Shown: in pieces, positions 14,977 to 23,695 of the stretch
Position numbering within the stretch: the stretch's first letter is position 1
Layout of the letters: each line of letters begins with the position of its first letter
From: Sphingobium sp. OAS761
GTDB taxonomy: Bacteria > Pseudomonadota > Alphaproteobacteria > Sphingomonadales > Sphingomonadaceae
Assembly: GCF_024168485.1 (NCBI RefSeq)
Contig: NZ_JALJVY010000016.1
Coordinates: 1-64,000 of the forward strand
DNA length: 64,000 nt
Direction of reading: 5' to 3'
Made by a program: the position numbers and the translations under genes
The notes under the pieces: model-generated
The model's input: the letters and a program-made list of their open reading frames with translations, nothing else
What the model was told of the DNA's origin: nothing
The model's database searches: none

Positions 14977-14998
14977 ACAAATTGTTGCCAATCGGCAA
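14977..14998. promoter_or_regulatory. Putative operator upstream of the OmpR/kinase operon
   Basis: ACAAATTGTTGC at 14977-14988 is the reverse complement of the motif at 10552-10563. It overlaps a small inverted repeat TTGCC/GGCAA (14985-14989 with 14994-14998). It sits about 100 bases before the response-regulator start, a sensible operator position. Confidence 0.5.
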
Positions 14999-15090
14999 GT
15001 TTGATCCGACAACCATAGCGCCGCATTGACCGGCATCGCGGGCGATCCTATCTCGCCTTGCATAATGATCCCAGCCGCTTTCCTTTCCGC

Positions 15091-15801
15091 ATGACCGCTC
15101 CTTCCATCATTCTGGTAGAGGACGATCCCCCGCTGCGGACGCTGACGGCGCGCGCGCTTCAGGAACATGGCTATCAGGTGCGTCCCGCATCGTCCGGCCC
15201 CGAAATGTGGGTGGCGTTCGATGCCGGTCCGGTCGACCTGGTGGTTCTCGACGTCATGCTGCCGGGCACGAACGGCATCGACCTTTGCCGTCAGATCCGT
15301 CGTCGCAGTGACGTGCCGATCATCTTCATCAGCGCCAAGGGCAGCGAGACCGACCGGATCGTCGGGCTGGAACTGGGCGCCGACGACTATCTTCCCAAGC
15401 CGTTCGGTACGCGCGAACTGATCGCGCGCATTCGCGCCATATTGCGCCGGGTCGGGCTGGAGCGCGGCCCCGACGACCAGCGCGAGAGCGAGGCGCGGTT
15501 CGACGGGTGGGTGGTCAATTTCCCGCGTCGCGAATTGCGTTCGCCCACCGGCGCCATCGTCGACCTGACCGGCGCGGAATTCGACCTGCTCGGCTCCTTC
15601 CTGGGCCATCCGCAGCGCGTGATCGCGCGCGAGCGGCTCATCGAACTGTCGCGCACGCGGATGGGCGACAGTTCCGACCGCAGCATCGACGTGCTGGTCA
15701 GCCGCCTGCGGCGCAAGCTGTCGCTGGCGGACCGGCCGGCGCCCATCACCACGGTGCGCGGTGTCGGCTACATGTTCAACGCGGAAGTCAGCCGCGCTTG
15801 A
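15091..15801 (+). CDS. OmpR-family response regulator, kinase partner adjacent
   Basis: 236 residues: receiver with a complete active site (E10, D11, D12, phospho-acceptor D54, K103) and a winged-helix domain ending in GVGYMFNAEVSRA. The histidine kinase gene begins inside its stop codon (TTGA), so the pair form one operon and signalling unit. The ATG at 15091 has no clear Shine-Dalgarno; a TTG at 15058 in frame is the alternative. The signal and regulon are unknown. The neighbouring porin and the paralogous regulator are plausible targets. Confidence 0.92.
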   Translation: MTAPSIILVEDDPPLRTLTARALQEHGYQVRPASSGPEMWVAFDAGPVDLVVLDVMLPGTNGIDLCRQIRRRSDVPIIFISAKGSETDRIVGLELGADDYLPKPFGTRELIARIRAILRRVGLERGPDDQRESEARFDGWVVNFPRRELRSPTGAIVDLTGAEFDLLGSFLGHPQRVIARERLIELSRTRMGDSSDRSIDVLVSRLRRKLSLADRPAPITTVRGVGYMFNAEVSRA

Positions 15802-17120
15802 CCCGGCATGTGCGCGGATCGCTGGGGCTTGTCGGCCGTATCTTTGCGATCCTGCTGCTGACGGTCACGCTGGAATTCGCGGTCGGCACCCTGATCTACG
15901 AGCGCGCCAGCCAGGTGTCGCTTCAGGATGACGAGGCACGCCGGCTGGCCGAGCATCTGGTCATCGCCCGGCGGCTTCTGGTCCAAGCGCCGCGCGACGA
16001 ACGGCCCGCGCTCAGCCTGCAACTCACGACCGATCGCTACGACGTCCACTGGTCCGCCACGGCGCCGCCGCCGTCGCCCCTGTCGGCGGGGCTGGAACGG
16101 ACGCGCCAGCAGATACTGGACTGGGAACCGGGGCTGTCGGATTCGCGCCTGTGGCTGCGGCTGTCGGCGTCCGGCCGCCACGCTGAAATAAACGGCGGGC
16201 TGCAATTGCGCGACGGCAGCTGGGTTTATTTCGGCATGACCCATCATGCCGGGAGATGGGCGTTCGCCATTGGCCGGATGGGGCTGGCCCTGATCCCGGT
16301 GATGGCGCTGGTGCTGATCGGCGGCGTCATGATCCGGCGCACTTTGGGGCCATTACGCGACCTGACGCGCGCGACCGAGCAGATCGGCCTGGGGCGCGAG
16401 GTCATCGTGCCGGAAGCCGGCTCGAACGATGTGCGGGACCTGATCCGCGCTTTCAACGCGATGCAGGCCCGCATCCACGGGCTGATCGACGAACGGACGG
16501 AAACGCTGGCGGCGGTCGGCCACGACCTGCGCACGCCGATCGCGCGGCTGCGGCTGCGGCTGGAGGAGGTGCGCGAAGCCGATGTGCGGGGCGCGATGGA
16601 CACCGACCTCGACGAAATGGCGGCGATGCTGGAATCGCTGCTCGCCTTCCTGGGCGGGGAGCGGGATCCCGAACCGCCGGTGCGCATCGACCTGGCCGTG
16701 GCGATCGCGACCCTGGTGGACGGTTTTCAGGATCGTGGCGCAGATGTGCGCTATGATGGGCCGGATCATCTTGAAATGTCCGGCCGGCCGGTCACCCTGC
16801 GCCGCGCGATCGGCAACCTCATAGAAAACGCGCTGCATTATGGCGGCTGCGCGCGCGTCTCGCTTGCCGCGCTGGAGGATCGCATCGCGATCCGTGTCGA
16901 CGACGACGGGCCCGGCATCCCGGCCGACCGCATTGACGAGGTGATGCGGCCCTTCTTTCGTCTCGACGCGGCACGGGGCCGCAATACCCGTGGGCTGGGC
17001 CTCGGCCTCGCCATCGTGCAGAAGGCGGTGGCGCTGGAAGGTGGCCGGTTCACCTTGGGCAATCGCGCGGAAGGCGGGTTGCGCGCCGAAATCAGCCTGG
17101 CGGCATCGGCGGAGACCTGA
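15798..17120 (+). CDS. Sensor histidine kinase (EnvZ-like architecture)
   Basis: 440 residues from a TTG start overlapping the regulator stop (a GTG at 15810 is the alternative). Architecture: TM1 (about 12-32), periplasmic sensor region (about 35-155), TM2 (about 158-178), HAMP, dimerisation/phospho-acceptor helix with H242 in GHDLRTPIARL, and a catalytic ATPase with an N-box (NLIENALHYGG), DDDGPGIP and GLGLGLAIV. It autophosphorylates H242 and presumably passes phosphate to D54 of the upstream regulator. The periplasmic domain has no family I recognise. Confidence 0.92.
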   Translation: MTRHVRGSLGLVGRIFAILLLTVTLEFAVGTLIYERASQVSLQDDEARRLAEHLVIARRLLVQAPRDERPALSLQLTTDRYDVHWSATAPPPSPLSAGLERTRQQILDWEPGLSDSRLWLRLSASGRHAEINGGLQLRDGSWVYFGMTHHAGRWAFAIGRMGLALIPVMALVLIGGVMIRRTLGPLRDLTRATEQIGLGREVIVPEAGSNDVRDLIRAFNAMQARIHGLIDERTETLAAVGHDLRTPIARLRLRLEEVREADVRGAMDTDLDEMAAMLESLLAFLGGERDPEPPVRIDLAVAIATLVDGFQDRGADVRYDGPDHLEMSGRPVTLRRAIGNLIENALHYGGCARVSLAALEDRIAIRVDDDGPGIPADRIDEVMRPFFRLDAARGRNTRGLGLGLAIVQKAVALEGGRFTLGNRAEGGLRAEISLAASAET

Positions 17121-17342
17121 GAATTTTCGGGTGTCGGGGCAACGGGTGGGGGAAGAGCGGAGACCGGCTCCTCCCCCGTGACGTTGATCAAAGGGAACGC
17201 CATCTAATTCGCAAACGGCGTGCCATTCCGGAAAAGGCACCCGATCCCGCGCGATCTTAAGGTTAAGGCCCATGGCCCCGACGCGCCATGTGTCAAATAT
17301 ACCGACATTTTCGGTGCCTCCGCTCCCGCCTTCCGGCTGTTG

Positions 17343-17377
17343 ACTACAGCCGTAATCGATGCGATTACAGATGTAGT
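17343..17377. promoter_or_regulatory. BlaI-type operator overlapping a promoter
   Basis: A nested dyad centred at 17360: ACTACA (17343-17348), GTAATCG (17352-17358), centre ATG, CGATTAC (17362-17368), TGTAGT (17372-17377). The right half contains TACA-GA-TGTA, the known BlaI/MecI operator core; the left half has TACA-GC-CGTA. A likely -35 TTGACT (17340-17345) with GATTAC (17363-17368) 17 bases on would be covered by bound repressor. The site lies 30 bases before the BlaI-family start, so autoregulation is expected. Confidence 0.75.
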
Positions 17378-17406
17378 TGAAACCGAATCGGCAACGGAAC
17401 GTCCAG

Positions 17407-17775
17407 GTGAGCGAGAAGATCAGCGAAGCGGAACTGGTGGTGATGGAGGCGCTGTGGGAACAGGCGCCGCTGACCGCCAGCGACGTGGCCGACCGGGTGG
17501 CCGCCGCCCGTGACTGGAGCGTGCAGACGGTCAAGACCCTGTTGTCCCGCCTGATGGCGAAGGATGCGATCGTGGCGGATCAGGACGGGCGCCGCTTCCT
17601 GTATCGCCCGCACATCACGCGCGACGATTATGTCGCCGGCGAATCCGGGCGGCTGGTGAACCGGCTGTTCGGCGGTCGCATATCGCCGCTGGTCGCGCGG
17701 CTGGCGGAGCAGGATCAGTTGACGGCGGAAGATATCGCCGCTCTGGAGGATATTCTGAAAGGGCTGAAATCATGA
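17407..17775 (+). CDS. BlaI/MecI/CopY-family transcriptional repressor
   Basis: 122 residues from GTG at 17407, with GGAA upstream (a TTG at 17377 in the operator is the alternative). The N-terminal winged helix has the family pattern SEAELVVMEALWEQAPLTASDV and VQTVKTLLSRLMAKD. The C-terminal part forms the dimerisation helices. These repressors are inactivated when a partner BlaR-type metalloprotease senses a signal. Here the partner gene starts inside the repressor's stop codon (ATGA), making a sensor-repressor operon. Confidence 0.93.
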   Translation: MSEKISEAELVVMEALWEQAPLTASDVADRVAAARDWSVQTVKTLLSRLMAKDAIVADQDGRRFLYRPHITRDDYVAGESGRLVNRLFGGRISPLVARLAEQDQLTAEDIAALEDILKGLKS

Positions 17776-19325
17776 GCGTCTGGCTTGCCGAAACGCTGAT
17801 CGCCAGCACCCTGCTGATGGCGGTCGTGATGCTGCTGCGGCGCCCGGTCGCGCGCTGGCTGGGCGCAGGCGCGGCCTATTGGCTCTGGCTCCTGCCTTTC
17901 GTCCGGATGCTGTTGCCCGCCCTGCCGACCGAGGTCGCCGACCCGTCGCCGCTGCATATCGCCGTGGACCAGTCCGGCCTGCCCGCGATGCTGGAAGCGG
18001 CGCCGGTCGCCGGTGGAGCCGCCCCGCCGGCCGCCAGCCTGCCCTGGATGGAAATCGGTCTTGCCATCTGGCTTGTCGGCATGCTGGCCTTTCTGCTGGT
18101 GCAGGCTGTCGGCTATGTCCGTTTTCGCCGCCTGATGCTGGCCGACGCGACCGCGCTGGGGCAGGAGGGGCGGATCCATATCGTTACCAGTCCGCACGCC
18201 AGCGGTCCGCTCGCCTTCGGTATCTTCCGCCCCTATATCTGCCTGCCCGTCGACTTCGCGCTGCGCTGGGACGTGCAGGAACAGGACATGGCGATCGCCC
18301 ATGAACGCGCCCATCATGAACGCGGAGACCTGGCCGCCAACATGGTCGCGCTGCTGCTGCTGGCCGTCCACTGGTGCAATCCCGTCGCCTGGATCGCCTA
18401 TCGCGCCTACCGCGCCGATCAGGAAACCGCCTGTGACGCTCGCGTGCTGTCGCTCTACGGCCGGGATCAGGCCCATGCCTATGGCCGCGCCATATTGAAG
18501 GCGGCGGGCGGGCGCCAGTTCGCCGCCGCCTGTCATCTCACACGTCTGACGACGCTCAAGGGGAGGCTTAAAATGCTTTCGAGCCACGAAACATCGCTGC
18601 ACCGTATCAGTTGGGCCATGGCCGCCGTTGCGCTGGTTACCGCCACCGGCCTGGCGCTCACCGCTTCGGGCAGCCGCGCCGCGCAGCAAATGGCGGCGAT
18701 CACCGAAAAGGTGCAGGGCGCCGATCTGGGCCGCCTTACCGATCTGGTCGCCGCGCCGGCCATCGCCAGCGTCGACACGGCCGACGCCGTGCCGGCCGTG
18801 CCCGCCGCGCCGCTGCCGCCGGCAACGCGCGCTTCGACCGACCCGGTCGTGCCGCCCGCTCCGCCGGAACCGCCGCTGCCGCCGGCCCCCACGGCAGACA
18901 TGGTTCCGCCGGTCCCGCCCGTCCCGCCGGCGCCGCAGGTCAGCGTGCGCAGCGGCAAGGGGCGGATCAGCGTCACCTATCCCGATGGTCGCGTCGAAAA
19001 CCATCGCATCCCGACCGACGCGGAGATCGAGCGCATGATCCCGGTGGTAGACGTGCGGGAAGGCTGCGACGGCGATCAGGTCACCAGCCATCGCGAAACA
19101 GTGGATCGCAATGGCCGCCGGCATATCCGCGTCCGCATCTGCCAGACCGCCATCGAAGCGCGGGCCCGTCAGGCCGAACGCGCGGGCCGCATGGGCGCCC
19201 GCGTCGGGCTCGTCGCCGCGCGCGCCCAGATCGCCGCCGTTCCCATGCCGGCCGAAGCGCGCGCCGAGGCGTTGCGCGATATTGACGAGGAAATCGCCCG
19301 GATCGATCGCGGCGAGGAAGATTGA
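17772..19325 (+). CDS. M56-family (BlaR1-like) membrane metalloprotease without penicillin-binding domain
   Basis: 517 residues. The N-terminal membrane part has helices at about 5-22, 34-50 and 95-115, followed by a zinc protease motif H177-E178-R-A-H181 with downstream E218, and another helix near 280-300. Where BlaR1 would have an extracellular penicillin-binding sensor, this protein has a proline-rich linker (about residues 335-390) and a small charged domain containing a GKGRISVTYPDGRVE segment and a helical tail. It probably cleaves the upstream BlaI-type repressor on sensing an envelope signal other than direct beta-lactam acylation (inference). Confidence 0.88.
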   Translation: MSVWLAETLIASTLLMAVVMLLRRPVARWLGAGAAYWLWLLPFVRMLLPALPTEVADPSPLHIAVDQSGLPAMLEAAPVAGGAAPPAASLPWMEIGLAIWLVGMLAFLLVQAVGYVRFRRLMLADATALGQEGRIHIVTSPHASGPLAFGIFRPYICLPVDFALRWDVQEQDMAIAHERAHHERGDLAANMVALLLLAVHWCNPVAWIAYRAYRADQETACDARVLSLYGRDQAHAYGRAILKAAGGRQFAAACHLTRLTTLKGRLKMLSSHETSLHRISWAMAAVALVTATGLALTASGSRAAQQMAAITEKVQGADLGRLTDLVAAPAIASVDTADAVPAVPAAPLPPATRASTDPVVPPAPPEPPLPPAPTADMVPPVPPVPPAPQVSVRSGKGRISVTYPDGRVENHRIPTDAEIERMIPVVDVREGCDGDQVTSHRETVDRNGRRHIRVRICQTAIEARARQAERAGRMGARVGLVAARAQIAAVPMPAEARAEALRDIDEEIARIDRGEED

Positions 19326-19332
19326 GCCGAGC

Positions 19333-19356
19333 GGGGCGGCGTTTCCACACCGCCCC
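19333..19356. terminator. Hairpin between convergent genes
   Basis: A 7-bp GC stem (19333-19339 with 19350-19356) and 10-base loop lie between the ends of the M56 gene and the DUF4019 gene. No T-run on either side, so confidence is low. Confidence 0.4.
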
Positions 19357-19364
19357 CGGCCCGC

Positions 19365-20135
19365 TCATTCGATGGTGACGCCGACCACCCGCCATTGCTG
19401 CGCCTCGCGCTCCAGCGTGACAGTTTCCACCGCGTCGGCCTTGTTGGAAAATTGCGTTCGGAACTTCACCACCTGATAGCCGGCAGGCGGCGCGGGCAGG
19501 TCCTGCTGGCTGATGAGTATGCGGGACGTCACCGTCCCCAGCGGAGGCCGCACCTCTTCCGACACCCGCGCCCACGTCTGTGCGCTGTTTAGCTTTCGGA
19601 ATGACGATCCGGTCTCGCGGTAGCTTTCATCCCACCGCCCCTGATCCACCAGCGCCAGCCATCGCCGGGCCGTGTCCACGACCGGGGTTTCCACAATCGA
19701 CCGTGCGACGGCGGGCGCCGGGGGCGCGGTGACGTCGGTCAGGGCGGCGAATGCCAGAAGGCCAAGGGTCAGGGTCATGAGTGCGGCTCCGATGATGATC
19801 CGGGTAGGGCGATGTGGTCGCCCCGCGCCGACAGTCGGCGCACTGTCCTGATCCGCCCGGCGGACCGCGCCGTCGCCCCCGATTTCCGTGTCCCCCAAGG
19901 AATCGGGGGCGGGGCTTCCCTTTTCGCCGCCTTCCGCCTCCAGCAGCAGGCGGGCCGCCTCGCGGCTGCTCGACACCGCCATCTTGCGCCGCGCATCGCG
20001 CAGCCGTTCGTTGATCGTATGAACCGAAAGTCCCAGGTCGCGCGCGATCGATTTCGCATCATGGCCCCGGACCATCAGGCGAAGCGTCTGCTTCTCCTTC
20101 TCGGTCAGCGCCGCGCATCCTTCCCTCATCCGCAT
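19365..20135 (-). CDS. LuxR-type HTH protein with membrane segment and DUF4019 domain
   Basis: 256 residues. Residues about 5-60 form a LuxR/GerE-type helix-turn-helix (TEKEKQTLRLMVRGHDAKSI, then LSVHTINERLRDARRKM). A linker is followed by one transmembrane helix (about 110-130). The C-terminal, probably periplasmic part (about 155-256) matches DUF4019, with ARRWLALVDQGRWDESYRET and a terminal strand pair. A DNA-binding domain on one side of the membrane and a sensor-like domain on the other suggests a one-component membrane regulator (inference). The ATG at 20135 is chosen because GAAGG is spaced for it. Confidence 0.82.
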   Translation of the reverse strand: MRMREGCAALTEKEKQTLRLMVRGHDAKSIARDLGLSVHTINERLRDARRKMAVSSSREAARLLLEAEGGEKGSPAPDSLGDTEIGGDGAVRRADQDSAPTVGAGRPHRPTRIIIGAALMTLTLGLLAFAALTDVTAPPAPAVARSIVETPVVDTARRWLALVDQGRWDESYRETGSSFRKLNSAQTWARVSEEVRPPLGTVTSRILISQQDLPAPPAGYQVVKFRTQFSNKADAVETVTLEREAQQWRVVGVTIE

Positions 20136-20141
20136 CGTCAT

Positions 20142-20490
20142 GCCTTCAGCACCTAGGTCGCCGCCGCCATCGCAGCTACCCCGAAAAATTTGTAGGGCGG
20201 ACGCGTCGCGGTGGCCGCTTCCGTCGGTTTCCGCTGTCCTACACCGTCCCGTCCGTGGCAGGAAACCGGCCGGCTCCTTACAATCGTCCGGCTTCTTCGT
20301 CCCGCGCCGCCCTTCGCACCGGCGTGGCCCACTTTGCAAAAATTCTCCTATTGCGAAATCTGCGCCACAGCTTTGTGCCCGCGCTTTTCCGTTGGCCACG
20401 ACAGTGTGAACTTCACAACCGGACCCGCTTTTGCAAATCGCGCTTTCGACGCCTTCACCACCTCCTGTCGCTCTGCTAGAGGCGGGCGCC
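20142..20490. other. 349-base intergenic region with a 13-base palindrome
   Basis: No credible gene is seen between the divergently transcribed DUF4019 and ABC-F genes. It contains TGTGAA-C-TTCACA, a perfect inverted repeat at 20405-20417, about 75 bases before the ABC-F start. AT-richer patches near 20335-20360 (TTTGCAAAAATTCTCC) may be promoter sequence. Other short reading frames here show no protein-like features. Confidence 0.5.
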
Positions 20491-22359
20491 ATGCTGAATC
20501 TGAACGCCATCACCGTGCGCCTGGGCGGCCGCACCATCCTCGACCGCGCCAGCGCCGCGCTGCCGCCGCGCAGCCGCGTCGGCCTGATCGGCCGCAACGG
20601 CGCGGGCAAGTCCACGCTGATGAAAGTGATGATCGGTCAGCTCGACCCGGACGAGGGGTCGTGCGACATGCCCCGCGACACGCGCCTTGGCTATATCGCG
20701 CAGGAGGCGCCTTCCGGCACCGCGACCCCGTTCGACACCGTGCTCGCCGCCGACAAGGAACGCGCCGCCCTTATGGCGGAGGCGGAACATACCGAAGACC
20801 CCGACCGCCTCGGCCATATCTATGAGCGGCTGACGACGATCGACGCCTATACCGCACCCGCCCGCGCCGCCCGTATCCTGGTCGGCCTGGGTTTCGACGA
20901 GGAAATGCAGGGCCGCCCGCTCGACAGCTATTCGGGCGGCTGGAAGATGCGCGTGGCGCTCGCCGCGCTGCTGTTTTCCGAACCCGACCTGCTGCTGCTC
21001 GACGAACCGTCGAACCACCTCGACCTCGAAGCCACGCTGTGGCTTGAGAATTTCCTGAAGGCCTATCGCGGCACCGTGGTCGTCATCAGCCACGAACGCG
21101 ACCTGCTGAACAATGTCGTGGATTATATCCTCCACCTCGAAGGCGGGAAGGTGATGCTCTATCCCGGCGGCTATGACGCGTTCGAGCGCCAGCGCGCCGA
21201 ACGGCTGGCGCAGCAGGAAGCCGCCCGCGCCAAGCAGCAGGCGGAACGGGAAAAGTTGCAGGACTATGTCGCCCGCAACTCGGCCCGTGCCTCGACCGCG
21301 AAACAGGCCCAGTCCCGCGCCAAGGCGCTGGCGAGGATGCAGCCCATCGCGGCCGCCATCGAAGACCCGACGCTGCATTTCGGTTTCCCCAGCCCGCCGG
21401 AACTGCGCCCGCCGCTCATCACCATGGACATGGCGGCGGTCGGTTATGACGAGACGCCGATCCTCAAGCGCGTCAACCTGCGCATCGACCCCGACGATCG
21501 GCTGGCGCTGCTCGGCCGCAACGGTAACGGCAAGACGACGCTGGCCCGACTCATCGCCGCGCAGCTCGCGCCGATGGAAGGGACGATGAACAGCTCGTCG
21601 AAGATGAATGTCGGTTACTTCACCCAATATCAGGTGGAGGAACTGGACGTCGCCGACACGCCGCTGGAACATATGACCCGCGTCATGAAGGGCGCGACCC
21701 CCGGCGCCGTGCGCGCCCAGCTCGGCCGTTTCGGCTTTTCGGGAGAGCGCGCGACGCAGAAGGTCGGCTCCATGTCGGGCGGCGAGCGCGCCCGTCTTGC
21801 GCTGGCCCTCATCACCCGCGACGCGCCGCACCTTCTCATCCTCGACGAGCCGACCAACCATCTCGACGTCGACAGTCGCGAGGCGCTGGTGCAGGCGCTC
21901 AACGACTATAGCGGCGCGGTCGTGATCGTCAGCCATGACCGCCACATGATCGAACTGGTCGCCGACCGCCTGGTGCTGGTCGACAATGGCACGGCCCAGC
22001 CCTTCGACGGGTCGCTCGACGACTATACCGACATCATCCTGCGCAAGGCGGACGGCAGCGCCGGTGGCGGCGATGCGCCCAGGGTTGACCGCAAAGCGGA
22101 AAAGCGCAACGCGGCCGAATGGCGCGAAAGGCAGAAGGCGGCCAAGAATGCGGTCACCAAGGCGGAAAGGGAGATGGCCACACTGGCAGCCGAGCGCAGT
22201 CGTATCGATCAGGCGCTGTTCGACCCCAGGGCCGCGACCGGTGCCGAGGCGAAGATGACCACCAGCCAGCTGATGGTGAAGCGCGCCGAGGTCGAAAAGA
22301 AGCTGGAAGCCGCCGAGGAGGTCTGGATGGAGGCCAGCGCCGCTCTGGAAGCAGGCTGA
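20491..22359 (+). CDS. ABC-F family ATPase (ribosome-associated type)
   Basis: 622 residues with two ABC domains on one chain and no membrane segments. Walker A motifs are GRNGAGKST (about residues 35-43) and GRNGNGKTT (about 345). Signature motifs are YSGGW and MSGGE, and Walker B motifs LLLLDEPSNHLD and LILDEPTNHLD. The region between the domains is a charged helical linker (P-site tRNA interaction motif position), and the C-terminal tail is a coiled coil, as in Uup and YheS. ABC-F proteins act on ribosomes to relieve translation problems or antibiotic binding. The exact subfamily is not decided here. Confidence 0.93.
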   Translation: MLNLNAITVRLGGRTILDRASAALPPRSRVGLIGRNGAGKSTLMKVMIGQLDPDEGSCDMPRDTRLGYIAQEAPSGTATPFDTVLAADKERAALMAEAEHTEDPDRLGHIYERLTTIDAYTAPARAARILVGLGFDEEMQGRPLDSYSGGWKMRVALAALLFSEPDLLLLDEPSNHLDLEATLWLENFLKAYRGTVVVISHERDLLNNVVDYILHLEGGKVMLYPGGYDAFERQRAERLAQQEAARAKQQAEREKLQDYVARNSARASTAKQAQSRAKALARMQPIAAAIEDPTLHFGFPSPPELRPPLITMDMAAVGYDETPILKRVNLRIDPDDRLALLGRNGNGKTTLARLIAAQLAPMEGTMNSSSKMNVGYFTQYQVEELDVADTPLEHMTRVMKGATPGAVRAQLGRFGFSGERATQKVGSMSGGERARLALALITRDAPHLLILDEPTNHLDVDSREALVQALNDYSGAVVIVSHDRHMIELVADRLVLVDNGTAQPFDGSLDDYTDIILRKADGSAGGGDAPRVDRKAEKRNAAEWRERQKAAKNAVTKAEREMATLAAERSRIDQALFDPRAATGAEAKMTTSQLMVKRAEVEKKLEAAEEVWMEASAALEAG

Positions 22360-22382
22360 AAGGCCCGTTCCGGCAGGACCGT

Positions 22383-22745
22383 TCAAGCCGTGGCCACGCC
22401 CTTCACAAGGAACGGCAGGGTGACGCCATCGGGTTCGGTCAGCGTGATGTAGCTTCCGGGCCGGATCGCATGATCTTCCAGCCGGAACAGTCGCCCGTCA
22501 TCCTGATCCCCGTCCATGTAGGATAATGCCCAGCCCCTGTCGGTGTGTCGCATGGCGCCGTGCCGATCCGGCTCGTTCGGCCAGAAGCGCCGCACCGTCG
22601 CCAGTTCGGCATGGGCGCGATAGGCCTGCTCGTCGATCGTGCCGTCCTCCTTCAGCGGCAGGCGCAACACATAGCTGCGGGCCGCCGACCCCTTCGGAAA
22701 GGCGGGTGTTCGGTCGAGTTCCAGGCGTATCGTGGTCCACGTCAT
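22383..22745 (-). CDS. Conserved hypothetical protein, 120 residues
   Basis: A soluble protein with a beta-rich pattern and tryptophans (RRFWPNEPDRHG, RGWALSYMDGD). I do not recognise a named domain. The start at 22745 gives a compact product; longer readings upstream overlap the universal-stress gene antisense. It lies divergent from the stress-protein gene at the edge of the oxygen-response island, which may hint at shared regulation. Confidence 0.65.
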   Translation of the reverse strand: MTWTTIRLELDRTPAFPKGSAARSYVLRLPLKEDGTIDEQAYRAHAELATVRRFWPNEPDRHGAMRHTDRGWALSYMDGDQDDGRLFRLEDHAIRPGSYITLTEPDGVTLPFLVKGVATA

Positions 22746-22859
22746 GGTGCCATCATCCCGTTTCGGCGTGGCCGGCGCTATAAGGACTATCCCGGATGGA
22801 GCGGCGTGCGGTGACGGCGTAGCCCTGATGGCCGACACTGGTTGTCGGGAGACGCTGCG

Positions 22860-23675
22860 ATGAAGACCGTCCTGCTGCATATCCATGATGATCTGGGCGC
22901 GGAAAGCCGCTTGCAGGCGGCCTGCGACCTGGCGCGCGCGCGAAACGCGCATGTGCGCTGCGTCCAGGTGTCGCCGATGCCGGATCTCGTCGCGGCCGAT
23001 GTCTATGGTGGTGCCGGCTACGCGCCAACGCTCGCCGCCGAGATTCATGCGATCGACGACAGCTTCCGCGATCAGGTGGAAGCGAGGCTGGCGCGCGAAG
23101 ACATCGGCTGGGACTGGGTTCAGTTCGATGGCGACATCGTTTCGGGCCTGTTGTCCGCGGCGCGGCTCGCCGATATTGTGGTCGCCACCCTGCCGGAAGC
23201 GGGACGCGCCGACGCCCGTAGCCCCTTGCCGATCGTCCCCGAACTGGCGCTTGGCGGCCGTACGCCCGTGCTGGCCGTGCCGCAGTCCGCACGGTCCTTT
23301 CCCGTGGCCGGCCGCGCCCTCGTCGCCTGGGATGGCTCTCCCGAGTCCTGCGCCGCGCTGCGCGCCGCCGTGCCATTGCTTCGGCTGGCCGACGGGGTGG
23401 ACATCGTAACGGTGGAGGAAGCCGACAAGGCGCGCTTCCCGGCGACGGGGGCACCCGAATATCTCGCCCGCCACGGTGTCGGCGCAGAATTGCATAGCTG
23501 GCCGCGTAACGGCCGCGCCGTCGAGGATGCATTGCGCGCGGCCATCGGCGAATTGGCGGCGGACTGGCTGGTCATGGGCGCATTCGGGCACAGCCGGTTG
23601 CGCGAGTTCATCTTTGGGGGCGTAACCCGGGCCATGTTGCACAATGCGCGCGTGCCGATCTTGCTGGCGCATTGA
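22860..23675 (+). CDS. Universal stress protein, tandem UspA domains
   Basis: 271 residues made of two UspA-like halves. The C-terminal half has the ATP-binding-type signature in GAFGHSRLREFIFGG followed by VPILLAH. The N-terminal half is more degenerate. Such proteins are often controlled by oxygen or FNR-type regulators in alphaproteobacteria. It lies 20 bases upstream of fixL on the same strand, so it may be the first gene of that operon. GGGAGA precedes the ATG. Confidence 0.9.
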   Translation: MKTVLLHIHDDLGAESRLQAACDLARARNAHVRCVQVSPMPDLVAADVYGGAGYAPTLAAEIHAIDDSFRDQVEARLAREDIGWDWVQFDGDIVSGLLSAARLADIVVATLPEAGRADARSPLPIVPELALGGRTPVLAVPQSARSFPVAGRALVAWDGSPESCAALRAAVPLLRLADGVDIVTVEEADKARFPATGAPEYLARHGVGAELHSWPRNGRAVEDALRAAIGELAADWLVMGAFGHSRLREFIFGGVTRAMLHNARVPILLAH

Positions 23676-23695
23676 AAGGGCGGCATGATCTTCCC

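Noticed and set aside
20476..22386. A 636-codon minus-strand frame opposite the ABC-F gene
   Set aside because: Antisense shadow; the plus strand has complete ABC motifs.
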